A model generated the notes under the pieces. It was given only the letters and a program-made list of their open reading frames with translations, was not told where the DNA came from and made no database searches. Source: Corbicula japonica (taxonomy: Eukaryota > Mollusca > Bivalvia > Venerida > Cyrenidae). Taken from it: a DNA stretch of 64,000 nucleotides. The stretch is taken from positions 1,491,001 to 1,555,000 of the forward strand of contig JAZAYU010000003.1 in NCBI GenBank assembly GCA_038501625.1. Direction: 5' to 3'. Positions 27,801 to 39,800 of the stretch are shown in pieces. A program made the translations under genes and the position numbers. How positions within the stretch are numbered: the stretch's first letter is position 1; each line of letters begins with the position of its first letter.

Positions 27801-30800
27801 GTTGTTGTAGTTGGTGGTGTTGGTATGTTGAGGTGGTGGTGGTACAGTACAGTACAGTGGTACGGTACGGTACGGTACGGTATGGTATGGTATGGTATGG
27901 TATGGTATTGTATAGTCTATGCACCCACCCACCCCACAATTACTCAACACTTTCAACCAAAGTATGTTAAGGACATCTGTTTTACACCTTTTATATAGCA
28001 TTACATATGAAAAACACTAACATTGAAACTTTAACAATTATGTACAAGTCTTAATTCTAATTTCAAGTGAAAAGGGGCAAAAATCAAATATAAAAAAGCA
28101 AGGATGAGTTATGGGCCTTTGAAAATAAACCCGATGTAAGATAAAATAAAGGTATACAAAGTTTTAAACCTTAATTTTTAAGTCTAAAAAGGGCAGTAAT
28201 TTGAAAAAAATCAAAGAGTTATGGTTCTTGGCAGGGTCATGATGGTGAATAAGTTTCAAAGCTATAGTACAAGAAGTATGAAAGTAACTAGCTTGCACGC
28301 AAACTTTAACCTGAAATTCTAAGTCGAAAAAGGGCCTTAATTTGATTAAAAATGAAAGAAAGAGTTCTGGTTCTTGGCATACATAGTCAGGGTCATGATG
28401 GTAAACAAGTGTCTTAAGTCTCAAAGCTATAGTACAAGAAGTATGAAAGTAACTAGCTTGCACGCAAACTTTAACCTGAAATTCTAAATTGAAAAAGGGC
28501 CATAATTTGATTAAAAATGAAAGAAAGAGTTATGGTTCTTGGTAGAAATAGTCAGGGTCATTATGGTAAACAAGTGTCTTAAGTTTCAAAGCTGTAGTAC
28601 AAGAAGTATGAAAGTAACTAGCTTGCACACAAACTTTAACCTGAAATTCTAAGTCGAAAAAGGGCCATAATTTGAACAAAATGGAAGTTAGAGTTATGGT
28701 TCTTGGCAGACAAACTTCAAATATGATGATGAACAAGTGTTGAAAGTTTCAAAGCTGTAGTATAAGTAGTATGGAAGTTATGGGTTTGTACAGAAGCTTG
28801 CACGCAAACTTTAACCTGAAATTTTAAGTCGAAAAAGGGGCATAATTTGATAAAAATGAAAGTTAGAGTTATGGTTCTTGGCATACACACTTGGGATATG
28901 ATGATGAACAAGTGTTGAAAGTTTCAAAGCTGTAGTATAAGTAGTATTGAAGTTATTAGTTTGTATAGTAGCTTGCACGCAAACTTTAACCTGAAATTCT
29001 AAGTCGAAAAAGGGCCATAATTTGATCAAAATGAAAGTCAGAGTTATGGTTCTTGGTATACACACTCGGGACATGATGATGAACAAGTGTGCCAAGTGTT
29101 AAAGCTGTAGTATAAGTAGTATTGAAGTTGTGAGTTTGTACAGTAGCTTGCACGCAAACTTTAACCTGAAATTCTAAGTCAAAAAAGGGCCATAATTTGA
29201 TCAAAATGAAAGTTAGAGTTATGGTTCTTGGCATACACACTCGGGACATGATGACGAACAAGTGTGCCAAGTTTAAAAGCTGTAGCTATAGTAGTTTTTA
29301 AGATATAGGTAGGTTGCACGTAAACTTTAACCAAAGCGGGACGCCGACGCCGACGCCCAAGTGAGTACAATAGCTCGACATATTCTTCGAATAGTCGAGC
29401 TAATAAATGAGTTTGTCTACTTATACAGAAATGTTATAAATAATAAAAGGTATGCAAGAAAAAGTATCGTGCATGAGACATTCGGTAAAGATAGAAAATT
29501 CTGTCACCTCGGGTGAACTGTTTTTGCGGGAACTCGGCAGAGCCTCGTTCCCGCAAAACAGTTAACCCTCGGTGACAGATTTTTCCATCTTCACCTCACA
29601 CTCATGCATGATACTTATATTCCTCTTTTCCCATTCCCGCCCACCCTTCGAAAATCACTCCGCCCGAAGGTTTTTTATTATTAAAAAACTAAAAACAAAT
29701 ATTTTGGGGATGGGTAAACTTAGCTCCAAATATTTGTTTTTAGTTTTTAAACACATACTAACAAACTTCATGATGTGGGTTATACTTTTCTTGCTTTTAC
29801 ATTTTATTGGTTTGAGGTTAGTAATAAATAATTAACAATACTCAAGATGTGCCTACCTTATTCTGACATCCCACTTTTTCATATGCCTTAATCAGACGGT
29901 TATTATGGAACAACATCATCCCATAGGCCTCTGGAGTGTTGTCTGTTGTAAATCCAAAAACAATTCGTATCCCTGTTCTTCGTTTCTTTACTTAATTTAA
30001 GGACAAACAACAAAACATAAAATCTTATTTGTTCAATTTCTTGAATTCTTGAATAAGATGCTAACCAAGAGCTGTGAAAGGAGACAGCCATGTTTTAGAA
30101 GTTATGAACCAATTGTTCTTCAAATGTTGCCAAATAATTGTGGCAAAATTTTGTTGCTTTTGTATTTACTTTTAGTTGATCTTTCACATTTTACCCCATG
30201 CCTATGACATATACCATGTGCGATCTGTAAATTGTTTTGGTCAGAAAAAATTTTGGTTTTTCAGAATTAATGTAAGAAAACTAAGAGCAAACAGTGCAGA
30301 TCTAGAATCCATCCGGTTGCATGGATGCATCTTAAACAGCAGGATAAAGCACTACCTACGGAGCAATACATGTATTACATGTAAGTCCCCATTTCAGCCA
30401 ATCAGATCCTTGAGATTTGGGACTGGTTTCCAATCTCAGTTTGTTATTTTTATTTTGGAGCCTGATAAAGTGCTCTTAGTGTCATCTTTTCTTTTGAACC
30501 CATTACAGCCCTTTTGAAAATGTAATAAAATCAGCTCTCACCAATACAATACTACAGAACAAAATCAGCTGAAAACTTATGTCACTAAAGTGATAATAGC
30601 GGGAAGAAAATCCAGACAAAATGACTTGATTAAATCTTATCAGTATCACCACAACTTCACAGGCAATAAATAATCCTTTACTCCATGTATATGCCTTTAT
30701 TGTGTGGTATGGCACAACCAAACCAACTGATCTGGATAGGCACTGACTGCTTTTAGATTCATTATTTTATTTCTGACCAAGATTCAACAAGTGGATATCA

Positions 30801-33800
30801 AGAATAGATGGTACGGATGTGCTGGCTGATCTGGATCCACACTGGCTGCACACGTGATAAAACCTGTACATATCAACTAACATGTAATTAATTAAATAAA
30901 TAATATATATATATTATAAATAAATAAAAAAAGGATACAGATTCCTTAGGTTTGTAAACATCTGTCTCTGTTTTTAGTAGAGATCTGTCAATTAACTCTG
31001 ATTTTACTTTTTGGCCTCTGATGTAGATTTTCAGCCTTGGCTCAAGAAATAGAATGGAACAGTATTTCTGAAAATAAAACAAAAACTTTTTTAACTTTAA
31101 ACATCAAAAAGATTTTGTTAGCCAGATATAAAATGGAGTGGGAGGCATATAGAATTGCACTCGTCCGTACATATGTATGTCTGTCCCCCCCATCTGTATG
31201 TCCCCTTATATATTGTGGCATCAACTCCTCATGCTGATTTCTTTCATACTTGCACAATAACCAAGCAGGATGAGAAGAAAATTGTTCAGAAAATAAATTT
31301 TTCCCCGAGACCATATTTACCAGAGTTATGGCACTTTGTTACAAATGTTGTTGAAGCACTGGGGGAATCAGTGTACTGTCGAAACAGTCTAGTTTTCACG
31401 TGTTTGCAATTTCCTTTGTCAGTTTTTTGTTTTATTGCTTTATTTTCAAAATTGATTTAATTTCATTTTAAGTCATTTTCAAGGCTCAAATGAATATTTT
31501 ACTTCTTATTTCAAATGCTATAGACATAATAATATTTCTTTTTCTATTTTAATTTAACTTTGTCTTTTTTTCTTGTAAAACTCGACTACTTTTCCTTCAT
31601 TCTCCTGCATCACGATGACACCAAGCCGTGAATTAGGTGGCGTCAAAAGCGGTAAAGTTCAAATTGCTTGCATCAAAATGATAGAATCTGCATCCAAAAA
31701 AATTGCTCGGTAACAATATTTTTGCATTTTTGACAAAATCAAACCTAAGTATGATAAAATATTGTAAGACTATAATTTCTATGCAAAAAGAACATCATAC
31801 GGCAAAAAATTGATTGATAAATCAGAATTAAATAAGCTCTTACCCTTAACGACCGTCTGTATTCCGGCACTGGGTTTTCCACCGGCCTGTCTGTGGTTGA
31901 TGCATCTAGAGTAGCTGTTTCTGGATATCGGATGTCTGTTGGATTGGACTTAAAATCCAGCTCTAAAGTTCCACAGCTATCTCTGAAATTAAATAAGATG
32001 GCACTTATTTATAAGCTGTAATAAAGAAAATCTATCTATCTCTGAATACTGCCGACTCCTCTTTCGAGTGTTAATGGCAGGACATCTGGTCATCTTCTAT
32101 AACATGAATTGATTTATTGCCAAGTGAATACTTTTTTGTTGGCTTCAAGCATAAAGCAAACACAGGCTAAACTCCATATACTAAACATATTTGTGATCAA
32201 CATTTACATGTATCTGTTTTAACCACAAAGAAAAATGTTTTTTTAACAAAACATCATATAATTTGTAACATATTACAGTTGAACTTTACACAAACATAGT
32301 CAATGGATCCGATTATACATTTACATAAATTGTATATATATAGTAACCAGCACTTGAAACTAAATTAAATTAATTTGATTTGTTGTTTATTTCTTAATAA
32401 AATCATCCCTGATTTTATTTGTTATTAGATTCAATTCATCAGTTTCTTAATGGATCCGGTTATCTGTTAATTTAAAAACAAGCTTGATTTAGAGAGCTGC
32501 ATTGTCAAACTTGTTAGCAATATTTCTGGAAAAACACTTAAATGAATTACAAATCAATTAATTTTGGTAATATAATTTAGTTTGTAATTGAAATGCTGGT
32601 CATCAAAGAATAAAATTATCTGTCTGTTTTAAGGTATGTGTTAATTTTACAACATAAGCAAATCGTATGGAACCGCTATTGTTATTTGCCTTAAGTGCAC
32701 ATTCATGCCATCTCATCAGGATCTTCACTGCTAACTTTTAGATTTATAAGGTTATTTCTGACCAAAAAGTGATCAGTGCAGATTCTGATCAGACGGCATG
32801 AATGTGCAAGCTGATCTGGATCAACACTGGTTGCATACATGTAAAAAGGTGCACATGTACATATTAAAGGAAGGGTTATATTACAGTGGTTCATTTTTTG
32901 CATGAACATAGTTATTTAATCAAATATGAAAAAATTATGTTTTGAGGCAAAGATACATGAAAAGGATAACATTATAATCTTTCCTCCATATACAGGGGTT
33001 CCTTTGACCCTTTGACTCTAAAAATTTCCAAAAAGTCTTATTTTGACGACTAGGATTTTTTTTAAATTAGGGTATTTTAGACTTTTAAGTGTGAGAATTC
33101 CTTAAAAGTGGACAAAATGACCCTTGAGATTCAGCAGCTAGTGGAACCCCTGATATATATGCATTTTTACGCCTGTGCAATCAGTGAAGATTCTGATCAG
33201 CCAGCACATCTTTCCTGTCAGTCATGTGGATCTACTCTGGTTGCTTTTTGTTAGGAAATAACCTAATAACACAAAAGCAAACAATGCAGATCCTGATTTG
33301 ACAACACAACTGTGCTGGCTGATCTGTATCTACACTTTCTGTAAATGCAAAGGGTGTATCTATGAAGTAAAGGTTAAAAAAAGCTGTTAAAATATATTAT
33401 TTGGAGAGTGTACTGGGTTGGGAGCAATCTCCTTCGCAGAGTTATCGTTCCTTACACTCACTTTACATCTCTGCGTAAGCCTCAATGTCAAGATTTTTGA
33501 CCAAACTTGACAGCCTTAATTTATACAGTCATAAATTATGAATTTGAAACCTTTAAGTAAAACAAATGACTGAAATCTTCACAATCTTTCATTAAAACCG
33601 AAGAAAACAAAACTATTGTAAATGTAATTGGCGAACTATTTCTTTGAGTTAAAGTAAAAATAGTTGAAAGTAGTCCCAGCCTATAACAGAGGTGAATGTA
33701 ATGAGCCGACAGTGTAAGAGAGTAAGTTGGGAGATTTCTGTACTCACATATGAGCAATACTGCAATCAAACATTATTTGGGAAAGAGTGATCGCATAGTT

Positions 33801-36800
33801 ATGCACCTTTTTCAAAATAAGACTGCATTTTTGTCTTTAAAGATATAGTTACATGTTCACCTTTTCAAATTATAGATGATGATTTTGGTTCCAGTCTTGA
33901 AGGGTTCTAAGACATCAAGTTCTGCATTAAGTTCCTCTTCTGTCTTAATCAGGGAATGCTGTAAAATTGCTTTTAAACTCTGTATATTTTCGTTTGTGTT
34001 CTTTTTTATTCCTGCTATGTGGTCAAGGTCAACAAGTTTTTAAATAACCAAATAAAATGACAATTTCAACTGCACACATGTTAAAGGTACCTGTAATAAT
34101 AAAATATGTCACAGGGCTTTTTTTTCATTCTAGAGTAGGGGCTGTTTATGGGCGCCTTCCTCTCAGAAATTTCTTGATAATCTTGCAGTTTTCCCCAAAA
34201 AGTAACTTTACATCAGGTTTATTCATTCCCCTTCAGAGAAAAAAGCATGCTATTTTCAGCAGAAAAAAACGGAGTATTGACCCCTTTCCCAGGCAGTAAA
34301 AAAATCCCTTTCTCATTTAAAAATAGTCTATATTTACAATATAAAATACAATAGCTGTTCTGTTAAAAATATGACATGAACCTGCATATAGAACTGGGCA
34401 TAATTATATAGAGGGGCAGGTGGTACTGAACATATGAGGGGCAGATGGATATGGACAGATACAGGTGCAGATGGTAATTGACAGATACAGGTGCAGATGG
34501 TAATGGACAGATACAGGTGCAGATGGAAAATGAACAGCCACTGAGGTAGATGAATTTTGACAGATAGTAATGCAGAAGGAAAATTTAAAAATGCCAGTGC
34601 AGTTGGAAACTGAATTGATAGAGGGTTAGATGGATAAAAAGAATCTATCATTGGTATTCGGCGAAGATCAAGGTATCTCAACCTGAGGGTGATGCTTTCC
34701 AAATGGAAACAAGGCTGTGCTGAGTTTCCATCTGGAAAGCATTGCCCGAGGGTTGGGATACTGTGATCTTCGCCAAATATCAATGATTTACTTTTCTCAC
34801 TTACTTCTTCAAGATTCGAACAAAATTCTTTAAACTTTAAAAAAAAAAAAACGCAACAATTTTGGAGAACTATTTCTTTTGCGTATCTTCTTGTAGGAAC
34901 GGTAAATCGGCCAAGAATACACAGTCCTGTCAAAGTTGAATACCCCTCACATATACACCAATATTGTTACAAGTTTAAGAAAGGAAAAGAATCGTTATTA
35001 GATCTACATGCTATGGAAATCTGCAGTGGCTTCATCCGTTGATAACAGATCTGCAACTTTTTTAGGTTATCTGTGATTTCGTAACATTTCATAGTTCAAA
35101 CAGATTGAATTGTAGCTATATTATAGTTGAAGTTGAAATATCCTGATTTAAAAGCAGATTATTTCCTCTTTTATCTTCTATTCATTCTTTCCATTGAGTC
35201 TGATGTTTAATGAAGCTAGCAACAGCGGTATAAGAATGACTCAAACCATGATAAACACTTCCAAGTTCCAGCAAACCACTGTATCTTTTCCAAATGATTT
35301 TTAACGAAATCATGATAAAACAAAATAAACAGCTTGCTCTGTTTGAGAAAAACATTTGTTTAATTACGTCACATAATAAATTATTAGTTATTATAATATA
35401 AGTTATCAGCATTGTGACGTAGTCTAAATCAATAATGAAGCGCTCAATTAATACAGTATCCAATAATACGAAAGTACGCCAGCATGTGGAGTTAAAGATA
35501 AGGCCATGCGAGATAAGGAAATCTCACACGGCTAAAAATAGAGATTTTTCTGTCTAGTAAGTGAGAAAATATTTTTAAGTGATGCTTGGATTGAGTTGTG
35601 TGCTGCTTACACAGTAAATCATACAAAGGATACGTTCTTTATTGTTTAACTGCCATGTTACAATAGGAACTATGACTGTTTCTGCCTCTGTTTCCTTCAA
35701 ATATGTCTGCGATAAGAAGCCAATGCTAGTTGACTGTAAACATCTTGTGATCACCAAGGCATCCATACCTAGCCGCATACTGCCAGACTTGAACCCATTG
35801 CCATACCTTCCAATCGGTTTGAACTTCCCTAGTGCCTCCTTCTCACTGAATCCAAAGCTGCAGACAAAACAATCAATTCAGATATATGGGCAAGCTATCT
35901 GTAATATCAATATAACAAATGCAGCTGTCTTGAATCCAGGGATTTCAATAGCTTTGGAAAACCAGGGGTCATCTGACCCCTGTTGAGAATTTTCAAGGGA
36001 TCATAATCAGATTGTCACAAGTCATAGGTTGTATTCAGTGAACTTAACTACTTAAAATATTTCATTATCTTCATTTTAATTTATTTTTCAGGGCCGAAAA
36101 AAATTGACATCATATTTAAAATGCAATAGACACAATAATTATCTTTATAATTGTAAAATTTGACCACTTTTCCTAAAATCTCCTGCATCAAAATGACCAA
36201 AACCTCTAAATCAGGTGGGGTTAAAAGTGTTAAAATTCAAATGTGCATCCAAATGCAAGAATCTGCATCTATTAAAATCCCTGGAATGAATTGATAATTT
36301 TTAATTTCAATAGTCAAATATTGATTTCAAGATTGATGGTCAAAGCTGAAAGCTTAGGAAATTTCCTGATTATTAAAACATCTCCCTGTTCTGACAATTA
36401 ACTTTTTCCTTGATATATACATATTTTTAAACATGTTCAACCAGTGAAGATCCAGATGTGCCGGCTGATCTCGATCTAAACTGTTCGCCCTAGCAATAAA
36501 GGTGTATTTGTACAGGAAAGGGTTAAAGCATATCACTTACATGTGTATTTTATTTTTCATGTTTGCAGTATCATACAATCTACAGTAACTGTTGTCTAAG
36601 TCTGAAATCATTACCAATCATTGTAAACTGTTGTCATATTAATCATTCCCAGAAATTTTAATCTGCGGAAATAAGAGTTCCCAAAATTGTGCCACAAAAT
36701 AAGCCCTTCAAACACTAAAAATTGCTTATTTGACCAGTTGCCATTTCAGCCAATCAGATGCTTGAGATTTGAGACTGGTTTTCAATCTCAGTTGTATAAC

Positions 36801-39800
36801 CTTGGCCAAATTTCTTTCCAGTAGAGTTTATTGAAAAGTACAAATCAAGTAGATTGCCGACTCCGCTTATCTGATAAAAAATTTATTAAAAGGCTGATAA
36901 TCACAGGCATATAAATATGTGGCAAATTTGGGTTGGAAAGAGTAGCCTGGACCAGGATTTGAATCTCGGAACTCTGGCTTATAATGCCATCGCTCTATCA
37001 ATTGAGCTACCAAATCTATGTTTCCTCCCCACTTATACGAGACATTTCCAACTTACTTGGAAATGTCCGCAAGTTTCTGCCTAAGTTAGAGTTGAATACC
37101 CCTGTCAAACATGCTTTGTCCGAAAAAGGTCCAAGGGTAATTGCCATGATGACAACGCAAATGTGGCAGATTTGGGTCAGAAAGAGTGACCTCGATCAGG
37201 ATTCGACCTCCGGCTTACCGTGCAATTGCTCTACCAACTGAGCTACCGAGGCTGCTGGTACGAAATTTACAACAAACAAATATAATGAGATCTGACAAGA
37301 TGAAGCATTTAGCAACGATTTTATGGCCTTAAACATTCTGACATATTATAATAGACTGGACCAAGTTTGAGCAGTGTTTATTATGTTAAAATTCACCATA
37401 AACTGGCAATAACTCTTGATTCCCTAGAGCAACATTGTTAGTTATTGAACTTCAAGTGGAAATATCATTCCCATAAACTATCTGACCAAGTCTGATGACA
37501 GGGTAAAAGCTTTCTTAGTAAGACAGTGGTGACTGATAATTTGGTGAAATATCAGCAATTAAAAGGACAATAACTCTGGAATGACTGGAAAATTTAGCTG
37601 ATTATTAAATTTGTAAGAGAAATTATACACAAATGCATTCTGACGAAACTGGATAAAGGCTATTCTAATTGGAGAGTTGACAGTGGTAATTTGATCAATA
37701 ATCATCAATTAAAGGGCATAACTCCAGAGTCTCTAGAGCAATCTGGCCTGTTACAATTTATCTAACTTGGCCAAGATATGATGGCCATAAACATTATGAC
37801 CAAGCATAAGGAAGATTACAACTGGCATAAAAAATGATGTGAATGTAACCAAGATTAACCCTTTCCTCCATATATACGCCTTTTTAATCAAGTGCGACCA
37901 GGGTAGATCCAAATCAGCCGGCACATCTGTGCCATCTGATCAGGATCTGCACTTGTCGCATTTTGTTCAGAGATAACCTAACAAATTAAAAAGCGAAAAG
38001 TTGAGATTCTGATCAGACGGCATGTGCCGGCTAATCTGGATCTAAACTGTTCGCGATTGCAATGATGGTGTATCTATGGAGGAAAAGGGTAAAAGATAAT
38101 AATATTACTTGGTATACTAGGGTTTATCTCATTATATATTTGTTGATTGGTCAGTTAGAAACTGAAAGGCAAACATTAAAACATATGACATCACATAATG
38201 CAATAACATTATACTGATGGATGTCATGACATATTTTATGTTGTTTTTTTTCCTCAGGATTAATATCTTGTTCAAAATATTATATACCTTAACATCTTAT
38301 GAAGTTTATCTGGGTTCATGCCATTTCCATTGTCCAAGAAAGTAAGGCATTCCTGGTTTCCTATGGTTTTCACATCAATCCAAAGCTCTTTGGCACTCAC
38401 ATCCGGGTCATAGGCATTATCTGAAGGGAAGAATTTTTAGTTTAAAATTTAGACAGTGATTGTTAGCCATATGCTACAATAAATGCATTTACTGTTGATT
38501 TCAAATTCAATATCAGCCAATATTTGTTATAAATTTTGTTTACTATAAACTGTTATTAAATTTTCTTTTTCCTATGTTACACTAAGTCATACTGCAATAT
38601 ATTAAAATTACTGTCAATTATTAGGAGTTAATGCAAAACAGCCAAACTCGATAGAAATATAGAAATATGTCAGTTCTTCACCATTAAAACCTCAATATAC
38701 AAATTTGTTAAAATATTAAAACAAGAGGGCCATCAAGGCCCTAAATCGCTTACCTGAGTATAAAAGTTCTCTCAGTTTTACCCCAGAGCCAACATTTAAC
38801 CCTTTCCTGTACAGATACACCTTTTTTGCTAGGGCGAACAGTTTAGATCCAGATCAGCCGGCACATCCATGCCGTCTGATCAGGATCTAAACTGTTCGCT
38901 TTTTGATTCATTAGGTTATTTCTGACCAAAATGCGACTAGTGCAGATCCTGATCAGACGGCACGGATGTGCCGGCTGATCTGGATCTACACTGGTCGCAC
39001 ATGCGTAGAAATGTGTATATATCCAGGAAAGGGTTAAATAATGTTGTTAAAGGGTCTCTTCACAATACTCAACACGAAATATCTAAGGATAGTCGCATTA
39101 GTTTCAGAGAAAAATGATTATTTATGTTTTCCTATATAAATCAATGTAAACTAAGAGAACCCTGGGGCATGGCCAATTTTGGCCCAGGGGACATAATTTG
39201 AACAAACTTGGTAGATATCCACTAGACAATGCTACAAACCAAATATCTAAGCTTAAGGCATTGAGGTTTCCAGTAGGAAGATTTTTAAAGTTTTCCTTTT
39301 CTACATATTAAGGGCCCCCAGGACGGGGCCAAAATTGACACCAGGGCCAACATTTAAACAATGTTGGTAAAGGGTCTCTTCATAATACTCAACACGAAAT
39401 ATCTAAGGTCTAGTCCTATTAGTTTCAGAGAAAAATGATTCTTTATGTTTTCCTATATAAATCAATGTAAACTAAGAGAACCCTAGGGCATGGCCAACTT
39501 TGGCCCAGGGGACATAATTTGAACAGACTTGGTAGATATCCACTAGACAATGCTACATACCAAATATCTAAGCTTTAGGCATTGAGGTTTCCAGTAGTAA
39601 GATTTTTAAAGTTTGCCTTTTTCACATATTAAGGGCCCCTGGGGCGGGGACAATTTTGATCCCAGGGCCAATTTTTAAACAAAGTTGATAAAGGGTCTCT
39701 ACACAATACTCAGAACCAAATATCTCAGATCCAGTCCTATTAGTTTTGGAGAAAAATGATTTTCATGTTTTTCCTATATAACAATATGTAAACCAAGAGA

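Larger units (their letters stand above)
26472..29402 (-). mobile_element. Helentron-like element H3 with simple-repeat core
   Basis: Left end AACAAGAG plus hairpin AGTCGGAAACGACT (26480-26493) is the complement of a hairpin-CTCTTGTT terminus; CTCGACTATTCGAA (26499-26512) recurs inverted as TTCGAATAGTCGAG at 29386-29399, inside the imperfect hairpin TAGCTCGA...TCGAGCTA. Between lie a TGG/TTG simple repeat and about 6 copies of a 165-176-bp unit (28230-29300; each has CTTGCACGCAAACTTTAACC), then GACGCCGACGCCGACGCC. Lies in MORC intron 8. Confidence 0.72.

Noticed and set aside
26739..28001. Open frames of 414 and 420 residues on both strands
   Set aside because: They are read from the TGG/TTG simple repeat, give only Val/Gly/Leu or Asn/Thr/His runs, and exist on both strands at once.
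28164..29370. Series of overlapping minus-strand frames with similar sequence
   Set aside because: Read-through of the 165-176-bp tandem unit in H3.
35581..35633. Stronger-looking GTAAGC donor for MORC exon 4
   Set aside because: Using it puts exon 5 in a frame with an immediate stop; the GTATCC donor keeps the family-length protein.
37165..37255. Working tRNA gene
   Set aside because: A and B boxes are good, but the anticodon stem does not pair and a SINE-type tail follows; the second copy next to it is more diverged.
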